From Photobacterium ganghwense (GTDB lineage Bacteria; Pseudomonadota; Gammaproteobacteria; Enterobacterales; Vibrionaceae), in contig NZ_PYMI01000003.1 in the NCBI RefSeq assembly GCF_003025595.1, positions 496,001 through 560,000 on the forward strand: 64,000 nucleotides of DNA, given 5' to 3'. Shown piece by piece: positions 34,383-42,975 of this stretch. The position numbers and the translations under genes are program-made. Numbering within the stretch: position 1 is the stretch's first letter; each line of letters begins with the position of its first letter. The notes below the pieces were generated by a model. It did not search any database and was not told where the DNA came from. It saw only the letters and a program-made list of their open reading frames with translations.

Positions 34383-34877
34383 ATGAACTACGTAGAACTG
34401 GATAGCTATTCCCGTAAGTGGATCTTCACTCACGCTTCTATGCCTGTCGAAGCCGATGACTTGGCGCAAATCAAACCATTCACTCAAGCGCGTTCAGCCC
34501 AGCTGTGGCGCGAGCATGTCAGCAGTCAGAGCCCGGATGCTGATCACTTTGAAAAGGGTGACTGGCCCGCAGATCAGAAAATCTGGTCTCAGTCATTTGA
34601 CTGGCAGAGTGCCTGGGACGGTGACGATATCGATTTGCCGGATGCCATTTCGGCAGAGTTGAGCTGGGAAGATAACACGACGGTATTCTTCTGCTACGAA
34701 AAGTACAATGTGGTTGAAACCAAGTGGGGCGTCTTTAAACGCAACTGGAAAAACTTCCTGTTTTTCGATGATGGCCCACTGCTGTTGGGACGCAAAAAAA
34801 AGCAGGCTGTTTGGTTTAAATCTAACGGTACTTTCCAGATTGGTCATCGCCCGGATAGAACGCCGAGCGGCGAGTAA
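34383..34877 (+). CDS. DUF2947 family protein
   Basis: A 164-residue cytoplasmic protein of a family I recognise as DUF2947, common in Vibrionaceae. Characteristic parts are MNYVELDSYSRKWIFTHASM, LAQIKPFTQARSAQLWREH, KGDWPADQKIWSQSFDWQ and the highly conserved C-terminal WGVFKRNWKNFLFFDDGPLL followed by GRKKKQAVWFKSNGTFQIG. I place the start at ATG 34383 (AGG 7 nt upstream); the open frame runs back to 34152 but crosses the terminator at 34213. The function is unknown. Confidence 0.88.
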   Translation: MNYVELDSYSRKWIFTHASMPVEADDLAQIKPFTQARSAQLWREHVSSQSPDADHFEKGDWPADQKIWSQSFDWQSAWDGDDIDLPDAISAELSWEDNTTVFFCYEKYNVVETKWGVFKRNWKNFLFFDDGPLLLGRKKKQAVWFKSNGTFQIGHRPDRTPSGE

Positions 34878-34909
34878 CACGACTCACCGCCACGCCGTAC
34901 ATTAAAAAA

Positions 34910-34946
34910 ACACGCTGTCGCGATTGAGTGACAGCGTGTTTTTTTT
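34910..34946 (+). terminator. Terminator after DUF2947 gene (bidirectional)
   Basis: ACACGCTGTC, 8-nt loop, GACAGCGTGT followed by seven or more T. On the minus strand the stem is followed by TTTTTTTAATG, so it can also end the TonB receptor-YfiR-diguanylate cyclase operon. Confidence 0.92.
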
Positions 34947-34968
34947 GGCTCAGTCCTTTTGCCTTGCT

Positions 34969-36978
34969 TTAGCCAGTTTCTGCATCTAATTCCGGCTGGT
35001 TGAATTCCACCATCTGACCTTTGCCTAACAACTTGGCGTCATACATTGCTTCATCGGCGCGCCGCAGGATATCATCCGCAGACTCCTGACTGTGTGGATG
35101 GACGTAATAACAGCCGATGCTGACGCCGACAGTAATACGTTTATCGCCAACTTTCATGACCTGACTCAGTCGCTCAAACAGCCGCTGGCTGGTGGCTTTG
35201 ACATTCGCTTCGGTCAGCGGAGGAGAAAGAAGAATGACAAACTCATCCCCAGCGAGCCGGGAGACCAAGTCACCTTTGCGAATGGCCCGCCGCAGCCTTT
35301 CGGCTACGATGCGTAATACTTGATCGCCAATTACATGGCCATGGCTGTCATTCACGGCTTTGAAATTGTCCAGATCCAGAAACAGTACCGCGAACCCGTG
35401 CTCTTCGTGTGACGGCGCTTCGAGCAGAGCCTGCAAGCTGCGATGCAGTTTGACCCGGTTGGCCAAATTAGTAAGCGGATCGTGGTTAGCCATGTATTCC
35501 AGCCGCTGAATCTCTTTCATTGAGCGCAGATCAGAGGCCACCACCACGGTCTGACGTCCCGGTTTGTGGGTGTCGGAAATGCGGGTGATCCGGACGAACA
35601 ACGGCAGCGGTTCCCCTTTGGCACCACGGGCATTGATTTCCCCCTGCCACTGGCCGCTGTCTTGCAGGGCAGTGCCGATAATAGCCTGTAACTGCCGGTA
35701 TTCTTCAGCCACCACCAGTTGGCTGAAATGCATCCCCATTACGCTTTGCTGATCGTACCCGGTCAACTGATGGAACGTGCTGTTGACCATGGTCAGGCGG
35801 CCCTGATTGTCGATCAGGATAATGGCATCCTGACTGTTATCAAACACCTTGGCAGCCAGTTTCTGCTGCCTTTCGGCGGAGTGTTTTGCGGTAATATCTT
35901 CAATCGCAAACAACGTTTGTAGCCTGCTGTGCAATGGCCTGCTGACAATCTGGTAGGTGCGGATCTCGCCGTTAGACTGGGCACCCTCGACAATCAGGTG
36001 ATCAATCTGGCGTGGGTGGCTCAGGGCGTCATCAAGCAGCCGCTGAAAAGCTTCACGCTCAACCGGTGCGAGCATATCGATCAGCGAAGGCCAGTCATGG
36101 TGGGTAAAGGCTGACTGGAAAAGTGTCTGGCAGGCGGCATTGGCTTTGGTGATTTCACCACGCTGGTTGACCACCACCAGGCCGTGCTGAACGGTTTCGA
36201 TGATGTCGTCAGCAATGGATTTTTCCTCACGGAGCTGGCGCAGGGCGAGGCGTAGCGCGGCATCCCGTTCAGAAATGGTGTCCACCATGGTATTGAAGCT
36301 TTCTGTTAGTTCATTGAGCTCATCCCGGCTGCTTCTGACTGGCGTAATCGGCTGATGCGCTTCGCCTTTAATGACATCACGAATACCGGCATTGAGTTGG
36401 GACACTGGCTTGATCACCCAGCGCTGCAGACGGCTGATGATGTAAGTGCTGACTCCCACCAAACCGAAAAACAGCAGCAGACTGATTTTTAAGTGTGTCC
36501 ACTGAATGGCATGAAGTGATGCCAGTGACACCGAAATGTGCATGTGGGCAATGTTCTCTTTTTCCAGCAACACCGGAATCTGGAGATACAGGGTGTGCTC
36601 GCTAAACACCACGTCGTGTTTATCCAACCGAATCAGCATACCGGAAGGAAAGGCCTGAGAGGCTAAATCGCGGGTGTACTGTGAAAACAAGGTGCCATTG
36701 GGGAGTTCCAGCCGTACCGCCTTAATAAGCGGATCGGCCTGAAAGGTGGTCAGGATCTCTCTGGCAGCTTCGGAATCATTGAACAGCACTGGGGCGGTGA
36801 GGTTCATGGCGATACCGTTGGCCAGAATTTGCGTCCGGTTGACCAGATTGTCCCGCTCAATGGCTATGTAGCTGCGATAGCTGATGATTTGAAAGCCCAG
36901 GTAAACGAGCAGAATAAACAGCATCAACGGGAATCCGAGCCGCTGATTCAGTGGCAGGCTATCAATCCATTTTTTCAT
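34969..36978 (-). CDS. Membrane diguanylate cyclase (sensor-HAMP-PAS-PAS-GGDEF)
   Basis: A 669-residue inner-membrane protein that should make c-di-GMP. Order: TM1 about residues 15-35; periplasmic CHASE8-like sensor about 36-155 (NLTAPVLFNDSEAAREILTT); TM2 about 160-182; HAMP to about 240; two PAS domains (about 255-370 and 385-495); GGDEF domain about 505-660. The catalytic motif is RLAGDEFVIL (AGDEF near 576, an accepted active variant). An RxxD inhibitory site (RKGD) lies five residues before it, so product feedback is likely. ATG 36978 has AAGGAGG upstream inside the yfiR-like gene, with 17 bp overlap. It is the last gene of the receptor-YfiR-cyclase operon and resembles YfiN of Pseudomonas with added PAS domains. 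Confidence 0.93.
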   Translation of the reverse strand: MKKWIDSLPLNQRLGFPLMLFILLVYLGFQIISYRSYIAIERDNLVNRTQILANGIAMNLTAPVLFNDSEAAREILTTFQADPLIKAVRLELPNGTLFSQYTRDLASQAFPSGMLIRLDKHDVVFSEHTLYLQIPVLLEKENIAHMHISVSLASLHAIQWTHLKISLLLFFGLVGVSTYIISRLQRWVIKPVSQLNAGIRDVIKGEAHQPITPVRSSRDELNELTESFNTMVDTISERDAALRLALRQLREEKSIADDIIETVQHGLVVVNQRGEITKANAACQTLFQSAFTHHDWPSLIDMLAPVEREAFQRLLDDALSHPRQIDHLIVEGAQSNGEIRTYQIVSRPLHSRLQTLFAIEDITAKHSAERQQKLAAKVFDNSQDAIILIDNQGRLTMVNSTFHQLTGYDQQSVMGMHFSQLVVAEEYRQLQAIIGTALQDSGQWQGEINARGAKGEPLPLFVRITRISDTHKPGRQTVVVASDLRSMKEIQRLEYMANHDPLTNLANRVKLHRSLQALLEAPSHEEHGFAVLFLDLDNFKAVNDSHGHVIGDQVLRIVAERLRRAIRKGDLVSRLAGDEFVILLSPPLTEANVKATSQRLFERLSQVMKVGDKRITVGVSIGCYYVHPHSQESADDILRRADEAMYDAKLLGKGQMVEFNQPELDAETG

Positions 36979-37543
36979 GTTGGCCTCCTTGTGCAACCGG
37001 GTAGGCATCATCGAGCAGAGCGATCCGCAGCAATTGAGATTTTACCGATAACCGGCCCTTCTCGAGGTGGTGGGGCGACAGTACGGGTTTGATTTGCTGA
37101 CCAACAGCCCGCAGCTCAATCATACCGCCCAAGGCTAGAAACTGTGGACTGTCACTGATGGTCAGCAGGCCCTCATACTGAGGAATACTTTGCAGCACCG
37201 GTAGCTTTTGTGCCGTGATGTAGAGCAAATCACACTGCTTACTGGCATCCGTCAGGTTACCGACACTGCGAAACTGACCAAGGTGATCTTTGTCCGTGAA
37301 CAGTTTCTGCAGCGTGACGGTCGTGCTGTCACGCCCCAGCACACAGTAGCGGGCGACGTGATCCTCCGGCACTTGCCACCGGATAAAACTGGCCAGCCGA
37401 TAGATATACACGGCTTTGATCTTGTGCACGGCAAAGCTGCCTGTCATTGCGTGATCTGCGCGGGCAGGGTTTAGTGTCATCAGCAGAAACAGTGCCAGTA
37501 TGGTGAGGAGCCCGGACGACCGTCGGAGCGATGTTGTGCTCAT
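36962..37543 (-). CDS. YfiR-like periplasmic protein (DUF4154)
   Basis: A 193-residue protein with a signal peptide (RRSSGLLTILALFLLMTLNP then ARA, cleavage near residue 29) and a YfiR/DUF4154 domain: HKIKAVYIYRLASFIRWQVPE, YCVLGRDSTT, then CDLLYITAQ, LTISDSPQFLALGGMIELRAV and LRIALLDDAYPV. In Pseudomonas, YfiR sits in the periplasm and holds the diguanylate cyclase YfiN off. Two cysteines (YCVLG, QCDLLY) could form the redox-linked disulfide known from YfiR. The ATG at 37543 overlaps the receptor stop (ATGA), and its 3' end overlaps the cyclase, so all three products are coupled. Role by analogy: carries the receptor signal to the cyclase. Confidence 0.9.
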   Translation of the reverse strand: MSTTSLRRSSGLLTILALFLLMTLNPARADHAMTGSFAVHKIKAVYIYRLASFIRWQVPEDHVARYCVLGRDSTTVTLQKLFTDKDHLGQFRSVGNLTDASKQCDLLYITAQKLPVLQSIPQYEGLLTISDSPQFLALGGMIELRAVGQQIKPVLSPHHLEKGRLSVKSQLLRIALLDDAYPVAQGGQHEKMD

Positions 37544-39654
37544 AGTAGGTTCCACGCCGCCCTCAATGTAATGCTGTCTTCCAGTTTGGCTTTTGTCGGC
37601 AAATCCCGATAGTGACCTTTACCCAAGGCATCGACAATCAGCTCAATCTGGGGCGAGTGGGGCGTTGCCTGCCAGGCGAGACGAAGGTCCAGGGTACTGA
37701 CAGACGGTGCCCGGTAAAAATCATTGCTGGTGGAAACGGCGCTTTTGTAGCGGTACCAGAGATCCAGTTGCCACTCGGGAGTGATGTCCCACAGGCTCTG
37801 TACCGAGAGGTAGTGCGCTGGTTGCAGCTCATGGTTCAGGCGATAGCCGGTGTCGGCATCCGGCTCGCAACTGCTGTAACCCTGGCAGTCTGCTTTGGTC
37901 CGAATGTAGCTGTAGCTGGTATTGAGCGTAAAAACAGGCATAGGGGACCAACGAACTGCCGTTTCGAAGCCGTAGCTCTCGGCATCCAGCGCGTCACTGT
38001 AACTGTTGCCGATAACAAACATACCGTGTGGCAACTGCGTTCCATCAGTGCACAGGCCATAAACGCACTGAATGGCCATATCATCCAGCATGCGCAGATT
38101 TTTAAAGCGGCTGTAGAACAACGTACTGTCAATGGCCAGCTCTGCAGTGGGGGAGATTCGGTGCCCGATGTCTACCGTGGTGACCGTTTCGGTGTCCATA
38201 TCCGGATTGGCCGTGGTACTTATCAACATCGGGTGGACGGTATTGGCCCCGGTTGCGTTGTTCTGTACTTCTACCTGGCCCAGGATATAGCCGTCGGTTT
38301 TGCTGTCGACAAATGAGGGGGTGACGGCCCCGCGTCCGGCTCCCAGCCACACTTGTTGCTGAGGACTGACATGATAAAGCAGCCGCGCCTGCGGCTGGAA
38401 TTCCGTGGCATCGTTAATCGAGAAGTGTTCAACTTTGGCTCCGAGCAAACCCGTCAGCTTCTCCGTCAGTTGCGAATCCAGCTGCAGATAGGCATTCAGG
38501 ATAACATCGGTTCCTCGCGGATCATGGCTGAACCGTCCCCATGGCTCGGTCTGGCGAAGAAAATCGCCCGGATACGGCTCGGTCCGGCGATGGATAACCC
38601 GGGCGCCACCGCCCAGCGTCAGGCTATGCCCGGCAGCCAGGGAGTGATGGGCAAGGGTATCCAGATCGAAGGTATAGAATTCTGCTTCCGCGGAGGGCTC
38701 ATTGGTCTCATTGGCATCCAGCCACAGATGCAGCTCATAACTGGTTGTCTCGCCGTGTTCCAGCCAGTCGACACTGGCGTAGGCTCCGCGGTGATAAACA
38801 TTCAGGCGGGCTGGCGAATAGATGCTGTCTGAAGGGCGGTAAAAGTCTGCCACTGTCCAGTCATGACTGGATCGGGTTTCAAAACCCCCGGCCTGTAGTG
38901 TGATTTCCCGCTCGCTGCCATCATAATCGGCCCGGAATCCTCCCCGCAGGTTCTGCCACGCATCGTTCCAGTCGCTGTAATAATCACTTTTTACGCCCTT
39001 GGCATAAAAACGGGCTGCCCAGTGGTCATTCAGGCTGAATCCGTAACGATAGCTGAGTTCCTGATACTGGTTTTCTCCGGCGGCGACTTCGATAAAGTGA
39101 CCCGGTGTCTGGTGGCTGTTTCGGGTGATGATGTTAATCACCCCGTTAGCGGCATTACCGCCCCACATCGTCCCGGCGGTACCGCGGATCACTTCGATGC
39201 GCTCGATGTCTTCCAGAATGGTATCAATAGTGTGCCAGTAGGTACCTGACATCAGAGGGCTGAACACACTGCGGCCATCAATCATGACCAGAAGCTTGTT
39301 AAACAGTACTTCGTTCAGGCCACGCATTGAGACTTGCCAGTTAAACGTCGAGATCTTGTTTACCTGAACGCCCGGTGCTAATGCCAGTGCTTCGGCCACC
39401 GAGCGGACCCCGCTGCGGCGAATCTGCTCCTGAGAAATAACATAAACCGCTGCCGGCACCTCATTGAGTGCCTGGGGTTTTTTCGCTGCCGAGGTAATGC
39501 GGATGTCGGCATTGGCCAGCTCTTCCAGGCTCATGGACAGCAGTTGATCCAGCTCATCTGCGGATGCACTGGACGCGGCAAACAGCGCAGGCAGCAGGCA
39601 GGCCCACAATGTATGGCAGCAGCGATGGCCAGAAGGGGTGCTGGATGGTGGCAT
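37540..39654 (-). CDS. TonB-dependent outer-membrane receptor
   Basis: A 704-residue outer-membrane protein. A signal peptide covers about residues 1-32 (CLLPALFAASSASADE). It is followed by LDQLLSMSLEELANADIRITSA, the N-terminal segment usual in this receptor group in place of a plain TonB box, then the plug domain about 55-165 (EVPAAVYVISQEQIRRSG, GVQVNKISTFNWQVSMRG, IERIEVIRGTAGTMWGGNAANGVINIITR) and a 22-strand-type barrel to the C-terminus. There is no N-terminal STN domain, so classical FecA-type sigma signalling is not indicated. It is first in an operon with the YfiR-like protein and a diguanylate cyclase, in the place that YfiB holds in Pseudomonas. The ligand is unknown; no siderophore genes lie nearby. 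Confidence 0.92.
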   Translation of the reverse strand: MPPSSTPSGHRCCHTLWACLLPALFAASSASADELDQLLSMSLEELANADIRITSAAKKPQALNEVPAAVYVISQEQIRRSGVRSVAEALALAPGVQVNKISTFNWQVSMRGLNEVLFNKLLVMIDGRSVFSPLMSGTYWHTIDTILEDIERIEVIRGTAGTMWGGNAANGVINIITRNSHQTPGHFIEVAAGENQYQELSYRYGFSLNDHWAARFYAKGVKSDYYSDWNDAWQNLRGGFRADYDGSEREITLQAGGFETRSSHDWTVADFYRPSDSIYSPARLNVYHRGAYASVDWLEHGETTSYELHLWLDANETNEPSAEAEFYTFDLDTLAHHSLAAGHSLTLGGGARVIHRRTEPYPGDFLRQTEPWGRFSHDPRGTDVILNAYLQLDSQLTEKLTGLLGAKVEHFSINDATEFQPQARLLYHVSPQQQVWLGAGRGAVTPSFVDSKTDGYILGQVEVQNNATGANTVHPMLISTTANPDMDTETVTTVDIGHRISPTAELAIDSTLFYSRFKNLRMLDDMAIQCVYGLCTDGTQLPHGMFVIGNSYSDALDAESYGFETAVRWSPMPVFTLNTSYSYIRTKADCQGYSSCEPDADTGYRLNHELQPAHYLSVQSLWDITPEWQLDLWYRYKSAVSTSNDFYRAPSVSTLDLRLAWQATPHSPQIELIVDALGKGHYRDLPTKAKLEDSITLRAAWNLL

Positions 39655-39999
39655 GATTGAAATTACAGGTTAAACAAAGTTGCATTCAGTTTAACAAAGA
39701 ATGATTAAAGTCCTTATTTTTTAAGTAGTTAAACTTAAATTTGAAGTGTTTGTTTTTATTCTCAGGAGGTATGGAAAATGGCTGGGAATACCTTTTGGGG
39801 AAGGGAGATTTGGCTCTCAGTTTGTCGGCCGGGCACCGTATTTATGTGTGATGTGACATATGAATGAGCTAGTACGGTGCAATTCCGTACACATGAGTTT
39901 GATTTGACACAAAAGAACGCCTCGACCAGACGTGCAGCAGTACTAAAAATAAATTACAGATTTGTGATGGCTGTCAAGTTTTGGCTGCTGCGGACAGCG
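39655..39999. other. Gap upstream of receptor operon
   Basis: Contains the promoter region of the receptor operon (AT-rich stretch 39670-39760 on the minus strand). It also holds a possible 29-codon plus-strand micro-ORF starting at 39778 behind AGGAGG, listed separately. Nothing else is visible. Confidence 0.5.
39778..39867 (+). CDS. Possible micro-ORF with strong ribosome site
   Basis: A 29-codon frame (MAGNTFWGREIWLSVCRPG and on) starts 8 nt after AGGAGG. An overlapping frame starts only 1 nt after the same site. There is no downstream gene on this strand to regulate, and no recognisable sequence. It may be chance. Confidence 0.2.
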   Translation: MAGNTFWGREIWLSVCRPGTVFMCDVTYE

Positions 40000-40827
40000 T
40001 TATTTACGGGTTGCCATGAGCTGCAAAATATTTTGCTCTGCTTTCGATAAATTTTCCTGACTGGAGTGAATCGAGCTGGGCGAAGCATAAAAAGGTTGAT
40101 GGAGCGGTTTGCCCAACACCACAAAAAACTGCGCTCCGACCTTACCGGTCCGGACTTCGATAGGCAGGGCTGCTTTCTCCAGCGTGGCCATCTGGCGTGA
40201 GAACAGCTGGCTGCCCGCGACGTAAATACTGCCACTGCGGATAAACACGAATCCGGAGGTTTGCTCGGTATCCGGAGTGTAAAACCACACGCCAAACGGA
40301 GCCAGCATGATGTCCAGGTAGGTGAGTGGCACTGAGCAGTGTGCCGGGCTGGAGTGCGCCTGATAAGTGCCTACGATGACTTTGGTGGTGGAATCATGCT
40401 CTTCAATGATAGGCAGATCTTGGGCATGGAAATAACAACTTTCCGGTTTGGTCATCTCTTTCTGACCGGCGGGGAGGGCCGTCCAGAGGCTGAACGATTC
40501 CACCTGACCATTGTTCGGCGTCATGATGTCTTTATGGATGATGCCGCTTCCGGCCGTCATGATTTGCAAATCGCCGCTGGCGAGGGTGGTGTGACAACCG
40601 GCGGAGTCGTGATGACGCATTTTACCGATGACCGGGTAGCTGAGTGCATCAACGCCCGAGTGGCCGTGGTAATCCAGGCCGGTGGAATGGATGACTTCAC
40701 TGGCAGCAAAATGGTCCCATAAGACAAAGGGATCGAGTTGATTTAATTCAGATTTTTCAATAAAAGCGGTGAGTAACCCATCTTTTTTACCAAAGCGGAT
40801 TTTGGTTACTTTTCTTGTGTGTCTCAT
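40000..40827 (-). CDS. Pirin-family cupin protein
   Basis: A 275-residue bicupin of the pirin family. The N-terminal cupin shows DPFVLWDHFAAS, DYHGHSGVDALSYPVIGKMRHHDSAG with metal-ligand histidines, LASGDLQIMTAGSGIIHKDIMT, and later LSYPVIG and VESFSLWTALPAGQKEM. The usual HPHRGxET pattern is altered to YHGHSGVDAL, so the metal site may be partly changed. Bacterial pirins are variously reported as quercetinase-like or as binding partners of metabolic enzymes. The start is the second codon of a GTG-ATG pair. It is a single gene on the minus strand. Function in this organism is open. Confidence 0.88.
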   Translation of the reverse strand: MRHTRKVTKIRFGKKDGLLTAFIEKSELNQLDPFVLWDHFAASEVIHSTGLDYHGHSGVDALSYPVIGKMRHHDSAGCHTTLASGDLQIMTAGSGIIHKDIMTPNNGQVESFSLWTALPAGQKEMTKPESCYFHAQDLPIIEEHDSTTKVIVGTYQAHSSPAHCSVPLTYLDIMLAPFGVWFYTPDTEQTSGFVFIRSGSIYVAGSQLFSRQMATLEKAALPIEVRTGKVGAQFFVVLGKPLHQPFYASPSSIHSSQENLSKAEQNILQLMATRK

Positions 40828-41139
40828 CACCGGCCACCAGCAACTTAGGATAGTTTTTTGCTCACGTTGATATACCCTAAATCTTAGACCTTACCCACAG
40901 AATCCACCAAGGTGGAAACCACGCTCACGGTACTTTTTTACGGAGCGCTGACATTGTCCCGATGCTTGTTGGTGGTGCGGGTTTTTACTGTCGGTTTATG
41001 TTGGTTTTCATTGCTGGAGTCCTTTTTCTATACATTCTCTCTTGGTGCTTATCTCATCTTCAGGCCGTTAATCCATGTGTCAATCCGTACATCAAATCAT
41101 GCATCAATTCATGTATCAATTCATGTTTCAATTCATGTT
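40828..41139. other. Gap between pirin and FAN1-like genes
   Basis: No supported gene. It holds a 12-bp repeat array near the end. Plus-strand frames of 67-107 codons here run through the repeat and have no ribosome site. Confidence 0.6.
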
Positions 41140-41147
41140 TCAATCAG
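41076..41147 (+). repeat. 12-bp tandem repeat, six copies, touching a stop codon
   Basis: Units TGTGTCAATCCG, TACATCAAATCA, TGCATCAATTCA, TGTATCAATTCA, TGTTTCAATTCA and TGTTTCAATCAG. The array runs up to and a few bases into the 3' end of the FAN1-like gene on the opposite strand. A change in unit number would keep the reading frame because the unit is 12 bp. Confidence 0.85.
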
Positions 41148-42807
41148 TGGCGTCGGCCCAGCTGACATAAGCGACCTGCGCCGGTATTTTCAGGGTCTGA
41201 AACATGGTCAGCCAGCGAATCTGATTACTCTGTAGCTTGTCGCCGGGTCCTTTGACTTCCACCCAGCAATAGCGGTCTTCTTTGAACAGAATCAGATCCG
41301 GGAAACCACTGCGGTTGCTTTTGGGGTCGAACAGGATGCGCTGAAACAGCTGTGCCAGCGCATCGGGCGGAAAAGCGGCGACACTGTGCTCAACCAGTTC
41401 ACGACTCAGCAGTGTCCAGTTGACCCAATCGTTGGTCAGCCCTTCTTTTTCACGATAGACCGCAAGCCACTGTTGCCACTGACCATTGGCGATGTGGTGT
41501 AAGCGGGCCTCAATCAGTGTTTCGCGTTGTTCGGCAAATTCCGGTTGGTACATGTCTCTGGGAGAGCGCTGGAACGGGTTGAGAAACGCACCGGGCATGG
41601 GGGCAAAAATAATGTCCCAGAAGGCCAGCCCGAATAAACCACAAATCAGGGCATTTTCGGTATAGCAGGCGGTCCATCCTCGCCGGGCGTAATGCTCTGC
41701 CACCACAAGTTCAACCCGTTGCGCCTGTTGTGGCAAGGTGAGCTGTACTTCGTCAAATACCGGCTTTCGTCGGGGAGTTGTGCGTTGACCTTGCTTACGG
41801 CGCAGTTGTCGTAGCAGGGTGTCGGCCACTTCCCCTTCCTGTTCGTTGACGGGATCCTCCGCCATGGCCAGCGCCAAAGGCAAAGCCTGTTCTATTTCCT
41901 GCAATCTATCCAGAATCCGCACCTGACGTTCACGAGACGGCGGCAATTCGCTTTGTTGAAATAATGACAACGCCAGCGGCAGGTGATCCGGGTTGGTGAC
42001 GCCGAGTCGTTCAATGTCGCGGGCAAGCTGATTGATGAGCCGTTGGCGTTTTCGCTCCAGCGGCGGCCAGTCAACGCGGGCTGGAAGCTGAGTGCTTAAG
42101 GCCAGAATCTGCTCTCTGTCTTTGCGTTGTGCCGCGTCCTGATACTCATCAGCCAGCTGGCTGAGTGCCAGCCACTGGTCGATTTGTTCCCGCTGGGTGA
42201 AAAGTCGCTGAAAGCGGTCAATGCGGTAGGATTCGAAGCGATACAGCCCTAAGTCGGCCAACACAAATTCGCTGAGATCCTGATGGCTGTTACCAAAAAA
42301 GCACAACAGCAGTACGCTCAGAAACTCGGTATGGCAGACTTCAAGGATAGGCTCGCCAAAGTCGCTAATATCCGGATGGAAGGCGTGCAATGCGGTCAGT
42401 AAGTCATTTTTCTTTGCTTGCTTAACCGGGGACAGTGCCGGAAACAGCTCAAGTAATTCAGGTTTGGTGAACAGGGCCCCCAATTGCTCTGCTGACCCGT
42501 GTTCAGGCTGTCGAATGATAAATCCGGCCATCACCAGTTCGTCACAGGCCGCCGGTATGCTGCTGATTTCCTGATAGTGAAGCTTCTGCTGGCGAAACAG
42601 CGGCCCTTTTCGAGATAGCAGGCGAATGTACAGCAATTGTCCGTCAAGGCTGAGGGCATCAAACGTGTCCAGCCAGTGGTGCTCTGTTTCAGTCAGCAGA
42701 TCACTGTATTGCTGGCGAACGTGGCGAATCAGTACCAAAAAGTTATCCCGGTAATAATCCGCTTTTAGGATGGGCTGGGACGTCATGTTTAGGGCTGGCT
42801 GTTTCAT
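41140..42807 (-). CDS. FAN1-like VRR-NUC nuclease
   Basis: A 555-residue protein resembling bacterial FAN1, a structure-specific 5' flap and interstrand-crosslink nuclease. The C-terminal VRR-NUC domain contains GFPDLILFKEDRYCWVEVKGPGDKLQSNQIRWL, giving the PD-(D/E)xK catalytic set (Asp, Glu and Lys in PDLILF and EVKGPGD). Ahead of it is VVAEHYARRGWTACYTENALICGLFGLAFWDIIF then GAFLNPFQRSPRDMY, the family's linker region. The N-terminal half is helical (TPR- and SAP-like elements: LLSRKGPLFRQQKLHY). Length is normal for bacterial FAN1. The role is repair of crosslinked DNA. It is a single gene with unremarkable base composition. Confidence 0.92.
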   Translation of the reverse strand: MKQPALNMTSQPILKADYYRDNFLVLIRHVRQQYSDLLTETEHHWLDTFDALSLDGQLLYIRLLSRKGPLFRQQKLHYQEISSIPAACDELVMAGFIIRQPEHGSAEQLGALFTKPELLELFPALSPVKQAKKNDLLTALHAFHPDISDFGEPILEVCHTEFLSVLLLCFFGNSHQDLSEFVLADLGLYRFESYRIDRFQRLFTQREQIDQWLALSQLADEYQDAAQRKDREQILALSTQLPARVDWPPLERKRQRLINQLARDIERLGVTNPDHLPLALSLFQQSELPPSRERQVRILDRLQEIEQALPLALAMAEDPVNEQEGEVADTLLRQLRRKQGQRTTPRRKPVFDEVQLTLPQQAQRVELVVAEHYARRGWTACYTENALICGLFGLAFWDIIFAPMPGAFLNPFQRSPRDMYQPEFAEQRETLIEARLHHIANGQWQQWLAVYREKEGLTNDWVNWTLLSRELVEHSVAAFPPDALAQLFQRILFDPKSNRSGFPDLILFKEDRYCWVEVKGPGDKLQSNQIRWLTMFQTLKIPAQVAYVSWADATD

Positions 42808-42975
42808 GCAGGTTCAGATAAATCGCTAAAATAAAAAGAAATACACACATTAGCTATGAGTGTAATGTTATGGCAAATGTTTGTGCAATATCTAAGCTAT
42901 CTCAATAGCTTAGCATACGTCGAGGTGCTATCATTGTCATTGTTTCTGCGGCATAAATCATAGGTTGATCCTGTT

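Noticed and set aside
37612..38316. 234-codon plus-strand frame inside the TonB receptor gene
   Set aside because: Antisense to a well-supported receptor; no ribosome site or known domain.
37540..39654. Sigma/anti-sigma (FecA-type) signalling by the receptor
   Set aside because: No N-terminal STN domain and no fecI/fecR-like genes nearby; coupling to the YfiR-cyclase pair is the better reading.
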